Origin: Gerris lacustris
Lineage: Eukaryota; Arthropoda; Insecta; Hemiptera; Gerridae
Length of the DNA stretch: 64,000 bases
Direction of reading: 5' to 3'
Assembly: GCA_951217055.1 (NCBI GenBank)
Contig: OX578277.1
Coordinates: 106,896,119 to 106,960,118 of the forward strand
Of this stretch, positions 9,607-33,032 are shown piece by piece. The stretch's first letter is position 1. Each line of letters opens with the position of its first letter. A program made the position numbers and the translations under genes. The notes under the pieces were generated by a model. It was not told the DNA's origin. It searched no databases and worked only from the letters and a program-made list of their open reading frames with translations.

Positions 9607-12600
9607 ATGTTGGAAGATATCAATTTTAAAACATTGGAAAAAGTAGCCGAATCATTAGATAAGTATAATGAAATCTATAAATCAGAAATTAAAAAATTAA
9701 GAAATTATCTATCCATATTTTATTTAAACATAAGAAGTATACGAGCAAATTTTGATGAATTTATTATTGCTCTTTCAAAAATTGAAAATAAACCGGATTT
9801 CTTGTTTTTGGGGGAAGCTTGGTTGTCAAATGACCTTTCTTTAGATATGTTTAAAATAGATGGGTACTCCATTTTCTATACAAATAACCATTATAATAAA
9901 AACAGCGGCATCGTTTTATTTGTCAATACTAAATTGATAGATAAAATATCGGTAAAGGAAATATTTATAGAAAACACGAATATTCTTGCAGTAACTTACA
10001 AAAATAAAAATAATAGTTTAATACATGTAATATCGGTTTATAGATCTCCTGGAGATAAAGATATAAATACTTTTATTAATAAATTAGATTTCGTATTAAA
10101 ACAATTCGCGGATGGTCGGATATCACAAATTGGAGATATAAACATATGCATAAAAGATCTTGGAGCTACTAATAAAATTCAACAATCTTACATAGATATG
10201 ATGGCCTTAAATAATTTAATACCGATGATTAAAAGTCCAACTAGAGTATCAAATAATTCTTCAACAACCATAGACCATTTATTTACAAATCCGTCAGATA
10301 TGAACTGCATCATTCCTATTATATTACAACTGAACATTACAGATCACTATGCTGTTTCATACATCCATAACATTCCATCTCACTCAGAACAAACGCATGT
10401 TGTAAAATAAAACAGTTAGATCAAACTAAATTTGACAATTTATTACAAAAAACAGACTGGGGAGATATTTTACAAGAAAATGATCCAAATAAATGCGCAG
10501 CAAATTTATTAGATAAAATAAAAATAAACATAACCGCTTGAGAGAAAGAAATAGCTAAAATATACCTAGCTAAATATATATGGGCTATTTAAATATAGAC
10601 CCGGTCTCTTCTCCAGTGATAAAATATAGGGCTGGTTTGATTTAAATATGATAATTTTGGACTGTAATTATAGGTAAAAATAGGTAATTAAAAAGAATAA
10701 ACATTCAATCAAGGGTTTATAAAAGAAATGAAATGAGCTTAATTTATTGGCCATAAAAAAGAGAAATACAAAATAAAGTTCTTCACATAAAGAAATAGAA
10801 AAATTTGAGATTCTAAATAAAATTATATTTGTGACTTTAAATAATATTTAAAAATAATAAAGATTAATTAAAAATAAAAGATTAATTTGAATAATAAAAT
10901 TATACAAGTGATTAATTAGTAGTAAGGAGAATGATGAGATAGAAGTTAAATTAAATATAAAAACATAATAATAAATAAAATCTACATAAGATGAAAATGG
11001 TGAAAGGAGGTAAAAATGATTAATTAAAAAATAGATAGTGGTAATTTAAAAGATAGGTTTAATGTTGGTTGGGAAATATTATAATTATAAGGAAGGAAAG
11101 GAAATTGGGATGAATAGTGGTGTTGCAGCAATTTGTCGGTGAAATGAATGATGAAATCGGTACCTTGATTCTTGATGATGGTGATGGTGGACTTTCCACA
11201 GGAAACGTCCGGCGAATCTTCTTGACAGGTGATGGTTTGATGATGGTTGTGATGACTTTTGATTAAAAGAAACTTGTCGGATGATGAATGTATGTGACAG
11301 GAGTGTGATTGTGTATGATTGAAAATTATAAGTGATGAAGATATGATATGATGAAAGAAGATGAATGATATAGATGATGTGATTTGAAGGTAATGGTAGA
11401 TTATGGCAGATTGAGGTACCTTAGAGACTCACTGTCAAGACTGCACTGCCTTAGCAGAGGAGAGCTAGGGAGGAGGGGGTTAGATACAGGTGTTAGTGAG
11501 AGGGATTGGACTATGAACTGTAAGCAGATAAATATATATTGTATAAAGAAAAAATAAAGATAAAGATAACGTAAATAATAATTGTGATATATTCCTTCCA
11601 AACTAGATTATTAAAAAAAATATATATATAAAATTTATTTTAGACTAAACATTTATAAATAATAGAAAAAGAAAATATATAAATATTAAACCTTGGATAA
11701 CATATGGATTAATGGTATCTTTAAGAAAGAAAGAAGTATTGTTAAGGAAACTTAAAAAACAACCGTTTAATTTAGTGTTCAAAGAATACGTCCAGAAATA
11801 TACCGCTAAATTTAAAAGTCTAATTAAAAAAACCAAACAAGATTACTATAGGAAAAAAATAAATAGTGCAGAGGGAGATATGAAAAAAAACATGGCAGGT
11901 AATTAATAATATCATCAATAATAAAGAAAAGAGTCATCCAGATATCACAGAAATTAACGTGGGAAATTCAAGAATATGTACTGCAATAGATTGTGCGAAT
12001 GCATTTAACGAATATTTCGCAGGTGTAGGGAAAAACATATCGAAGAAGCTCGGCTTTAATCCCAACAAAAAAATAGAGCAAGAAAAATTCACTGATTGAA
12101 AAAATAGTAAAAAAGCAACTTGTTAATTTTTTAGAAAAATATAAAATTATTCCTGCAAATCAATTTGGTTTTAGAAAAGGTATCAGTACACAAGATGCAG
12201 TTTCCGAAATAACTTGCGACGTATATAAAGCATTAGATAACAATCAATATCCAATAGCAGTTTTTTTGGATGTCGCTAAGGCGTTTGATTCAATTCCGCA
12301 CCAAGCTTTGATAACAGCATTGTATAGAAATGGTATATCGGACAATGTATTGAACTGGTTCAAGTCGTATCTATCTAATAGAGAACATTCCACTAAAATA
12401 AATAATTTCATCAGTGATGCAAAAATGTCTGAGTTTGCTATACCTCAAGGAACCGTTCTAGGACCCACGCTTTTTTCTGTCTACGTAGCTGAATTTTGCA
12501 ATCTAGTAATTAAGGGTAAAATTTACTCTTTCGCAGATGATACTGTAGTATTATTTACCGGTAAAAATTGGAATGACGCTCACATATCAGCTAATGAAGG

Positions 12601-13363
12601 CATGAAAACAATATCCAATTGGTTAAAGAATACTAGTTTATCCTTGAATATATCTAAGTCCCAATACATGACATTTTCATTAAATAAAAAAGGACAGCCA
12701 AATATTTCTAAATTAATAATACACGAACCTGATTGTCCTAAAAATAATGAACTTTGTTCATGTCCTCCTCTAAACAGAGTTTCTAGCACTCGATACCTCG
12801 GTGTTATAATAGATAACAGAATGAAATGGACTCTGCATATAAACTCTTTAAATAATAAATTAAGACAAACTATTTACATTTTTTTGACGCTAAGAAATAT
12901 TTGCAACCTCCAAGTACTGAAGCAGGTATATTTCGCATTAGTACAGTCTCATTTACAATATTGTGTTGTAGCATGGGGAGCTGCCTTCCCTTCTACACTA
13001 TCTAATCTTCAATCCACTCAAAATACATTGCTTAAAATAATTTGCAGAAAAAAGAAATATGATTCTGCGGTTCCTCTTTATAAACAATTAAATATACTAA
13101 ATATTTCAGAACTATTTTCTTATACATCAATACTAATGATTAAAAAATACTATAATTCTTTTTTACCTGTAGAACATTGTTATCAAACCAGAAGACAAGC
13201 GCAACATTTACTAACAATACCCAAAACACGAACTACCACATCGTCAAAACACTGGACACATATAGGACCGAAACTTTATAATAAATTGCCGGAAAACATA
13301 AAACTTATAACACAATACAACAAATTTAAATCACAGCTCAAAATACATTATAAAAAACAATAA
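9607..13363 (+). pseudogene. LINE-1 ORF2, endonuclease/reverse transcriptase (broken)
   Basis: The endonuclease region (9607 to about 10410) shows LNIRS, a Glu motif (LGEAWL), YRSPGD, GDINI, TTIDHLF and TDHYAV. It is in frame from ATG 9607, which follows a 24-nt A-run. The frame shifts near 10404, meets a stop at 10541, and is interrupted by a 1.07 kb insertion. The linker resumes at about 11658 (KPWITYGL) and shifts again in an A-run near 11890. A junction near 12090 has lost the reverse-transcriptase fingers. From 12092 to 13363 the frame is open: NQFGFRKG, FLDVAKAFD (motif A), PQGTVLGP (motif B), FADD (motif C) and TRYLGV. The first ATG in that block, 12266, is internal. The protein cannot be made intact. 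Confidence 0.85.
10581..11651. mobile_element. insertion in LINE-1 ORF2, possible solo LTR
   Basis: The linker of ORF2 runs to about 10575 and resumes at about 11655, so roughly 1.07 kb is foreign. The best ends are TGGGCTATTT (10581) and GACTAAACA (11651), giving TG...CA termini. They are flanked by TATA on the left and TTTATA on the right, so no clean duplication is present. The interior is GATGATGG-rich (11100-11330) with no transposase-like frame. A solo LTR is plausible but unproven, and the boundaries are approximate. Confidence 0.4.
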
Positions 13364-14182
13364 TAATAATTTAAATAATAATTAAGGAGACTCTACCGGA
13401 TTTAAAAAATTATAAAATCAGTAAGATATCTTAATAATAAGGCAAAAATGTATTACATAATAATAAATCACAAATTTAAAGGTTTTATTTAATTTTTTAT
13501 TTTTTAAAGTTCTAAATTTAATGGAAATTTTAAAAGATTGCCAATTAAAATGAAATTTAGACCTAACAACAATATTATTAATAAAAGGTATAAAGGACAT
13601 TAATAATAATTTATAAAGAATACTACGTTAGTAATATAGTTTAAGTCAAGTTAGTTTAATTTAGTTCAAGGAGTAGTATATAGCTCTGTGAGAATCCGAC
13701 GGCACTGGTGTTTTAGATACACTCTAAATTCAATCCAAATGGTCAGGGAACAAAGATTACCTACTAAAGATTATTTTTCTACTGTAAATAAATTAAACTT
13801 TCAGATAAGATATCAAATAGCAACAACTACTAAATTGTAGTATAGAATGAGAAAACATTAAATGTACATTCATGCTAGCATTACATATTTAAACAATAAA
13901 ATTTATAAACCTACATATATATGTATGTAATTGTTTGTATATATATGTGTGCATGTAAGTAATTGTTTAACATGGTCAAAAATTGTATGTAAATTTTAAT
14001 AAATATATTATTCTAAGATTAGGCTAACAGACTCCTCCTCTACGCTCGGGCAACCTTGTAGAGGAGTACAACAAAAAATTATGTATGTATTTTTAGAATT
14101 TTTCAATTACTATTGTTTATTGTATTAAATGTATTTCTGTATATTAATTACATATGTTGAATAAAAAAAAAAAAAAAAAAAA
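13364..14182 (+). other. LINE-1 3' region and poly(A) tail
   Basis: After the ORF2 stop there is 0.8 kb of AT-rich sequence with no open frame. It holds a CTCCTCTAC...GTAGAGGAG hairpin at about 14033-14065 and ends in about 20 A residues (14163-14182). The following ATTAT duplicates 7734-7738. Confidence 0.7.
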
Positions 14183-14780
14183 ATTATTCCCTGAGCGAAA
14201 AAGTTGGTTCTTGAGGCGAAGCCGAAGGAACCATTGTCCCTAAATCCCAAGGCGAAGCCGAGGGAATAACTCTAATTAGCTCCCGAGGAGCAGCCGAGGG
14301 AAATAATTATTGCGAGGGCAATAATGGCACTTTGCTCACGAGGTACATACAATATTTTATCTCCTGTAGAAAGAAAATACACATTTTTGTCCATTGCACA
14401 GTTATTATTTATTATTTTAATAAATAACAATAATTATTAGCACTTTTAATTGCAGATATAAGAGATTAAATATTAAAAAGAAATAAGAATTGGAATTAAA
14501 CTCAAATAGAAGGTTATTTAGATGCAGGTTATAAACATAGATAAACATGGTCAAAAACTCAGTACCGCCAACCTGATTTCAACAACTTCATTACATTTGC
14601 CATTCATTTTCTACTATTTATAAAATAATTAAGTTGCAATCTTTACTTTTTCGCCCTACTTTACTATTTCGCCCTACTTTTACTTTTTCTCCCTACTTTT
14701 TAAGTTCAGGGATGAAAAGACTTATTTTAGTCCCTCTAAACTAATTCAAAATCATATCTTTTTTCCCCTACTGGAGATAA
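14183..14780 (+). mobile_element. CGAAGCC-hairpin element, right part
   Basis: This continues the element begun at 7698: TCCCTGAGCG, GGTTCTTGAGGCGAAGCCGAAGGAACC-type hairpin (14209-14234), CCGAGGG blocks, then the TTATCTCC inner end and the terminal CTACTGGAGATAA. It matches 4328-4896 throughout. It was separated from its left end by LINE-1. Confidence 0.85.
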
Positions 14781-14940
14781 ACATATATTTTTATTGAAAT
14801 AGATGACGTGGTTGCCCTAACTTAGCAAAAACAAATCATTTCGAGGTGAGTTGTCGCCGTCGGGACACTTCTCGATTACATAAATGAAATTATTAAATGA
14901 TATGTATAAGACTGGCAAGATAAGAATGATCTGTACTTAC

Positions 14941-26403
<11,463 letters not shown>

Positions 26404-26699
26404 TTATAATATGTAGATGGTTACTTGCTTGAATTAAAAAATACAATATATAATGGTAACATAAATTAATTAATTTTCTATTTCAATTATTAAAAATGCA
26501 AATACCAAAAACAAAAAAATTATAAACTACTAAAATTGTATTATTTAGTTAAAACACCAAAGCATTATTATCAGTTAAAAAGCTTGTGAAAGTTATATTT
26601 TACTACGTTTTTATTAGCTTGCTTTCTTGTTTGTTTGTTTGTCCAGTACAAATCTTGCAATCGATTTTTTCACTAACTTCCCGAGTAGCTAGACAGTTG

Positions 26700-26960
26700 A
26701 AACTTTTAGAATAGCTTAGGACACGATGACAATGCATTATTTTAACACTTTTAGCCATCTTTCAGCATAATTTAATTAGTTATCAGCAAATTTTGCTGTA
26801 AGGAAAGTTAGATCAGAAAAAATCCGCAAGTTATTTTATTTGTTTTGACATTACCCATATTTACGATCTTCATTTTGACAGGTTTCAAATGTATGATTTA
26901 TGACATAAAATTTTAAAAACGTAGTGTATAAAAAGTTCTTTCTATCTTGCAATTTTTTAA
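26700..26960 (+). repeat. dispersed repeat, partner of 415-725
   Basis: It shares ordered blocks with 415-725 (see that entry). It lies upstream of the start exon of 4TM-1, between the two paralogues. Confidence 0.55.
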
Positions 26961-27265
26961 TTATTGCTTCCTAGCCTAACGAATGTAACGAAATTTATGT
27001 TTTCACAACAATTTTTATGTCCGAAAATGTGAAAATTCTAAGACATAAAACATTTTTAGACAACCAGAGATCACATTTTTGGTTGGGTCTATCCATCGGT
27101 CTGTCTATTTCCAAAGTTTTTGCTATTTAACATATTATCTTAAAAACTACGGGTCCAATTTAAATTAAATTTGGATGATAAGTCAACATTGGTCCATTAT
27201 GTTAGTGCAATATAAGTTTCAACCTTCTACACCCATTAGTTTCTCTTTCACATGCTTAAAAATTA

Positions 27266-27913
27266 TTTTATCTCCAGTAGGGATAAAAAGTTATGATTTT
27301 GAATTAGTTTAGAGAGGACTAAAACAGGTCTTTTCATCCCTGAAATTAAAAAAGTAGGGAGAAAAAGTAAAAGTAGGGCGAAAAAGTAAAGTAGGACAAA
27401 AAAGTAAAGATTGCAACTTAATTATTTTATAAATACTAGAAAATGAATGGCTAATGTAATGAAGTTGTCGAAATCAGGTTGGCGGCACTGAGCTTTTTGG
27501 ACCATGTTTATGTTTGTTTATATTGTTTATAACCTGCATCTAAATAACCTTCTATTTGAGTTTAATTCCAATTCTTATTTGTTTTTAATATCGAATCTCT
27601 TATATCTGCTATTAAAAGTGCTAATAATTATTGTTATTTATTAAAATATTAAATAAAAACTGTGCAATGGACGAAAATGTGTATTTTCTTCCTACTGGAG
27701 ATAAAATATTGTATGTACCTCGTGAGTAAAGTGACATATTCCCCTCGCGATAATTATCTCCCTCGGCTGCGCCTCGGAGGCTAATTAGAGTTATTCCCTC
27801 GGCTTCGCCTCGGGATTTAGGGACCATGGTTCCTTTAGCTTTGCCTCAAGAACCAACTTTTTCGCTCAGGAAATAATGGCTTACTTTATTCCCTAGGTGC
27901 ATAAATAACTATT
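27266..27913 (-). mobile_element. CGAAGCC-hairpin element, complete inverted copy
   Basis: Read on the minus strand it starts AATAGTTATTTATGCACCTA at 27913 and ends CCCTACTGGAGATAA near 27266. The hairpin block (CCGAGGCGAAGCCGAGGG) lies at about 27798-27818. It lies between the two 4TM genes. Confidence 0.8.
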
Positions 27914-28099
27914 ACATTTCTAATATAAAATGAAAAATATATTTTTTCTTTTTCGTCTATTTAGGGTTTTATGTAATAACTCTCCTTACTCCTCTAAAAA
28001 TCTGCTATATTTCTTTTACATGTATGAATATCTTTAAAATACGTCTGATGTTGAAGAAATTTGTATGGTTAGTGAAATGTAGCCCACAGAATCTTTATA

Positions 28100-28700
28100 A
28101 AAACTTATTTAATCTCTCTAGGATTTGAACCATGATTAGATTTTATCAAAGATGTTATTACTGGCAGGGTTGCAAGTATGCTAAGGATTCAATAGACGCA
28201 TTTGGATCTATGTTTAGACGATGCAGTGGGAGTAAGAAATACGGCCTTGGATTAAAAATAATAATAATAATAATTAACATGCTGTCTAAGCACTCGAGCT
28301 TCGCTACAGAATGTGCAATCTTAAATGCTATTATTATATTATTACATTAAATAAAATGAATATGTGTTAAAATTGTTTAAACAATGATAAATTTCCTAAG
28401 TGTTATTACATTTAATAATATGTTAATATATTATGTTGTCTATTCGTTCCATTTCTCCATGTTATGTTTCTGTTACTTTGTTATTGTTATTTAGTTATAA
28501 AATTAAATTAAAATAAGTTATGTTTTAATATAAATAGAACACGAAATGAACGTAACCAATGAATTGACAAAGAAATAGTCATAAAAATGATTTAAAATTG
28601 AAAAATAATATAATAAAATATATAATGACACATAAATATTTCTTGAAGAGGGACGAAATATAGCCTTAAACCATAAAATGGTCCAGATTCTCTTCATCGA
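28100..28700. other. intergenic AT-rich sequence
   Basis: Nothing recognised apart from short ATA runs. A 72-codon plus-strand frame from 28132 has no motif or supporting context. Confidence 0.4.
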
Positions 28701-28823
28701 ATTTTAAAACCCTAATTGACCTCCCACTATAGGACTTACTACTAACACTGTGGTGAAACAGCCAGTGGATGGCCTAGATCTGCTAAAGGGCTTATACAAA
28801 TGTATATATATACATAATAATAA

Positions 28824-28983
<160 letters not shown>

Positions 28984-29955
28984 TTATTTATTTCTTTATT
29001 GGTATAAAAACAGATAAATTTAACGTTAAAATTAAATATTTTAATAATTGGCATAATTTACAATAATTGACACTTCTTTATATTGTTACTCCCCTTATAA
29101 GAAAATTGAGGTAAGTAACAATCTAAAGAAGGTTTACTGAATTTTTTCTTTAGGCTGTTACTCCCCTTATAAAAACAGAAGTTTGATATTCCTTTGTCCC
29201 AAAGTACATTGGACTAATCATTCCTTTGTTAATAGTTATATAGGCAGTAATTTATATTCTAAATAAAATAGGGGAGTAACAATCTAAAGAAGTATCCAAT
29301 AATTAAATATTAAAATAAATAATTTGTTGTAATAGTTAGTTTCATAGCTTTTCTTTTTTTGTTTTCAATAAAGTGGTACCAAGTTATATACGGTATTTTT
29401 TTTTTTTTTTTTAATTTGAATAAAAAAAAAGAAAATAAATAAATAAACTAGTTCTAGTTGTATTTTAACCAATACAACAACAATATTTGGATATCAATAA
29501 TAATTATTGTTGATGACATATAGCTAGTTAATACTTACACAATACAAAAATAATCAAATTGTAAAAATAAATCACTCAGAAGATTAAATCTAAAATTAAT
29601 TTAAAAATGTCTAACTATAATTATAAATGTAATGTCATAGATAAATTTATAGTAATCGACCCAAGAAAAATCTGAAAATTATATGTATTTTCATTTACAA
29701 CAACAGAAAGTTGAAATATTTTGTCAATTCAATCTTAAAATATAAAAATTATTTTTTATAATTTGATATCATTTGATTAGTCCTTTAATCTTAAACTAAT
29801 GGTTTTAGTTTACTCTTTCCCTCTGCTAATAATAATAATAAATAATTAATTATTTTCAATATTAATAATAATAATAATAATAAATTATCAGTGTGGGATA
29901 ACTCAGGGATACTATTTGATCATAAACTTGTTTTATTCTTCATATTTTATTTTCG

Positions 29956-29990
29956 TAGCATTCAAGAGTACTGCGCCGACAAATTTAGAA
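29956..29990 (-). pseudogene. possible relic of a third exon 5
   Basis: On the minus strand TCGGCGCAGTACTCTTGAATG matches TCGGCGCTGTACTCTTGGATG in exon 5 of 4TM-2 at 19 of 21 positions. The frame fails soon after and no acceptor is present. It lies between the two genes, as a lost third paralogue would. Chance similarity is possible over so short a stretch. Confidence 0.35.
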
Positions 29991-30380
29991 TTAAAATTTA
30001 TTTACATATTATAATATTTTCTAACAAAATTTAATGTCCGTACTAAATTTGATTGTTTTTGGGTATTTGACTGAAAATCATCAAAATTGAGAGTTAATGC
30101 AGTTTTAATGAATGAAGTTTTCGTAAGGTTGTACTTACTTTTTTAGGCTGCAGTTTAGCCCGATGGCTTCTCCAGTAGAACTGCATACGATAATTACTTC
30201 TATTTCTATCCCACTACTATGTCTTTCTACATAAACAAGTTTGTCCTTCAAAAATCCCCTCCAGCTATTCCTCCTAGTACAGTCGATAGTGCATTCAGTC
30301 TTTCCCACCTCAAGAAAGCTATTCTTGGATCCATTCAGTCATGAGTCATCATCGGCTTGAAAAATATGTTAACTTTGGCG

Positions 30381-31235
30381 TTTAGGCTAGGCGCACACTG
30401 GGGAAAAACAGTCTGCAGACTGTCTGCGGGCTCTCTGCCCCGGTACAACAAATTGTCGCCGGCGACATTTTTGTCGCCCGGCGACAATCTTTTTGCACCG
30501 GCTGACCTCCTCCGCAAACTATTTCCAAACTGTCTTGGTTATGTCTGCCTTGTTGGCTGTTGCTACAGCCTTGCACACTGGAGGCAAGACAGTTGCATAA
30601 CTTGTACCCAGTGAAATGGATCTCGTGGAAATTGCTGTGATTTTTGCATAATAGTCTGTGGACAGAAATGTGTCGGGACATCATCTAGACCGGAGGACTC
30701 TTTTGTCTTGCACCTGTTTTTGCCTACAGTGTGCGGCAAGGCGGTTGCCTACAGTGGAGGCAAGACAGTTGCCTACAGTGTGCGTCAAGACAGTTGCCTT
30801 CAGTGGAGGCAAGACAGTTGCCTACAGTGGAGGCAAGACAGTTGCCTACAGTGGAGGCAAGACAGTTGCCTACAGTGGAGGCAAGACAGTTGCCTACAGT
30901 GGAGGCAAGACAGTTGCCTACAGTGGAGGCAAGACAGTTGCCTACAGTGGAGGCAAGACAGTTGCCTACAGTGGAGGCAAGACAGTTGCCTACAGTGGAG
31001 GCAAGACAGTTGCATAACTTGTACCCAGTGAAATGGATCTCGTGGAAATTGCTGTGATTTTTGCATAACATTCTGTGGACAGAAATGTGTTGGGACATCA
31101 TCTAGACTGGAGGACTCTTTTGTCTTGCACCTGTTTTTGCCTACAGTGTGCGCACTCCTATATATATAGTAAGCCCTTGAGGTAGCGACAAAATTGTCTG
31201 CGGGCAAAAAGTCTCCTGAGTGCGCCAGGCCTAAA
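30381..31235. mobile_element. inverted-repeat element carrying a hairpin minisatellite
   Basis: The ends TTTAGGCTAGGCGCAC and GTGCGCCAGGCCTAAA are inverted with two differences. GTCGCCGGCGAC and GTCGCCCGGCGAC palindromes lie near the left end (30452-30486). The interior has two direct copies of a 140-bp block (30580-30730 and 31000-31150) around a 24-bp array. No target duplication or transposase was found. Confidence 0.65.
30724..31012 (+). repeat. 24-bp minisatellite, about 12 copies, each a hairpin
   Basis: Each unit contains TTGCCTACAGTGGAGGCAA, a six-base-pair stem with a seven-base loop. The first units vary (GTGCGGCAAGG, GTGCGTCAAGA, GCCTTCAG) while the last nine are uniform. Since 24 is divisible by three, all frames stay open on both strands; these are not genes. 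Confidence 0.95.
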
Positions 31236-31451
31236 TGCAATTTACTTCTCCAGAAATGGACCCTTTGACACCAAAAGAATTTACTGTCTCAGATAGTACT
31301 TCGTATGTTTAAACGTTTGCACCTTCTCTTAAGTTAGGGAAATCTGCATACACATTTGTAAGGTTTAGGGGGTGTCGCCTCACCATCTTCGGCGTACAAT
31401 TGATTTTTATTTTTGCCCTAGCTCAGTGGAGATGGGAGAGGGTTATTGTTT

Positions 31452-32024
31452 CTAGAGGTCGACCAAGAAGTCATGGAAATGTGAGGAGTGCGCTAGTGTC
31501 GTCATGTACAGTCAGTTTTTAATAAAATAGACCACTGTCAAAAAACACAGTGTTGTTCTTTTGTTATTAATAATTTTATTTTTGATATCTTCTATATTTT
31601 TTGCAACAGGCAACACTGTACCTGATAAGAAATCACTAATAATATACGATAATATCTTTGTTTTATTATTTATTTATAATAATATTCTTTAAATCTAAAT
31701 CGATTTTCTTCTTTCTTAATCCCTTTTTTTCTTCCTCTTTATTTGTGAATTTGATTTGGATTTATGACCATTGGATTATTTGGAATTGTGACAATAATTC
31801 GTACTGTATAAAAACAAACAAAACAGAAAACCTAACAGATTGGAAACCTTCCTGTTGTTTTTCGTGAGATTTGACATAACTGCGCATGTCATACAAACAA
31901 GAACAAATGGGTATTGTCTTAGCACCCGACTGTACTGACTTCGGCAATACTCGGAAGTTCCGACTTTAAACGAAGCTAAGCTTTTAGTTTCTCCCGTGTT
32001 CATGACTTCTTGGTCGACCTCTAG
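31452..32024. mobile_element. 573-bp element with perfect 24-bp inverted ends
   Basis: The ends begin CTAGAGGTCGACCAAGAAGT and are identical over 24 bp in inverted orientation (31452-31475, 32001-32024). No target duplication is obvious. An internal block (31840-31900) is the inverse of part of 50195-50280 (TATGACATGCGCAGTTATGT), so the two elements are related. Confidence 0.8.
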
Positions 32025-32450
32025 GAGGTACGATTATTTATTTTTATTTATTTTTTTTTTTTTGAGCGCCACGTTATTATATAATCTGGGAAGAAATAAC
32101 GAAACCCAAAGTCCTCGTCATGAGAAACAAAACTTTTTATTTAAAAGAAAAACTACTTTTATAAAAGAAAAGCAAGGAAGGTTACAACCACGCAAAATAA
32201 ACAAATTTAATTATGCTCCAGCAAAAAACTAAACTCCAAAAATAAAAACGAAATGTATCATGATCACGGCAGACGGCTCGATCAAGCTACATCGAGGCAC
32301 ATCCTGCAACCTACCACAACACTCGACTCACACCGACTGATCCGGCACGTGCCAACCACTCCAACCTTGAACCACGCTAAAGAAACATACCTTATCACAA
32401 TCAAATTATAATTATTATTTACTACGGGAAACAGACAGTGAAAAATACAC

Positions 32451-32524
32451 TCCCGCGCCGGGATTTGAACCCGGGTCCCCCGTATTTCCAGTACAGATGC
32501 TCTGGCCAACTAAGCTACGCAGGA
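32451..32524 (-). tRNA. tRNA-like sequence, anticodon GGA by fold (left arm)
   Basis: The cloverleaf closes: acceptor TCCTGCG/CGCGGGA, D stem GCTT/GAGC, anticodon stem CTGTA/TACGG, T stem CCGGG/CCCGG with loop TTCAAAT. The anticodon loop CTGGAAA gives GGA (Ser), but the variable region is only five nt, unlike a genuine serine tRNA, and two bases rather than one join the D and anticodon stems. It is more likely a tRNA-derived repeat than a working serine tRNA. Confidence 0.55.
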
Positions 32525-32801
32525 GAATGATTTTTAACTGCCGTAATCGATAACTACTCCCGCATCCAAGCTTTCAATATTCATATACATTTAGACAGTC
32601 AATATTTATGACATTAGAACTAAACCAAGAATTAACGCTTATAATTATAAAGTACTCAATTAGTACCTGTACCTTGTACAATCAATTCGAAATTCAATTT
32701 TAAGTTTTTGGTAGTTTTCATACTACGGAAAGTTTAAATTTTTTATCTAAATCAAATTATAATTATTATTTACTACGGGAAACAGACAGTGGAAAATACA
32801 C

Positions 32802-32834
32802 TCCCGCGCCGGGATTTGAACCCGGGTCTCCCGT
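32802..32834 (-). other. 3' half of the same tRNA-like sequence
   Basis: Only the T arm and 3' acceptor strand are present (TCCCGCGCCGGGATTTGAAC read on plus). It joins directly to the right arm at 32835, so it looks like a truncated copy. Confidence 0.6.
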
Positions 32835-32958
32835 ATAATTATAAGCGTTAATTCTTGGTTTAGTTCTAATGTCATAAATATTGACTGTCTAAATGTATAT
32901 GAATATTGAAAGCTTGGATTCGGGAGTAGTTATCGATTACGGCAGTTAAAAATCATTC

Positions 32959-33032
32959 TCCTGCGTAGCTTAGTTGGCCAGAGCATCTGTACTGGAAATA
33001 CGGGAGACCCGGGTTCAAATCCCGGCGCGGGA
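32959..33032 (+). tRNA. tRNA-like sequence, anticodon GGA by fold (right arm)
   Basis: It is the same fold as 32451-32524 with one difference in the variable region (GAGAC versus GGGAC). Anticodon GGA lies at 32994-32996. A and B boxes are both good, so pol III transcription is possible. There is no T-run terminator directly after; the nearest short T run is at 33038. Confidence 0.55.

Larger units (their letters stand above)
7739..14182 (+). mobile_element. LINE-1: non-LTR retrotransposon, 5'-complete, inactive
   Basis: This is a two-ORF non-LTR retrotransposon flanked by the short target duplication ATTAT (7734-7738 and 14183-14187). It has a leader with a duplicated segment (7739-8105), ORF1 (8106-9555), ORF2 (9607-13363), a 0.8 kb 3' region and a 20-nt A tail. 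ORF1 with a PHD finger plus an FP-like C-terminal domain, and ORF2 with apurinic-type endonuclease plus reverse transcriptase, point to the CR1/Jockey group. It is dead: both ORFs carry frameshifts, the reverse-transcriptase fingers region is deleted, and two later insertions (8262-8613 and about 10581-11651) interrupt it. It lies downstream of exon 5 of 4TM-1, antisense to that gene. Confidence 0.85.

Noticed and set aside
12580..12789. 69-codon minus-strand frame
   Set aside because: Antisense shadow of the reverse transcriptase of LINE-1.
30658..31240. Several overlapping 100 to 146-codon frames
   Set aside because: Open in many frames on both strands because the unit is 24 bp; no gene.
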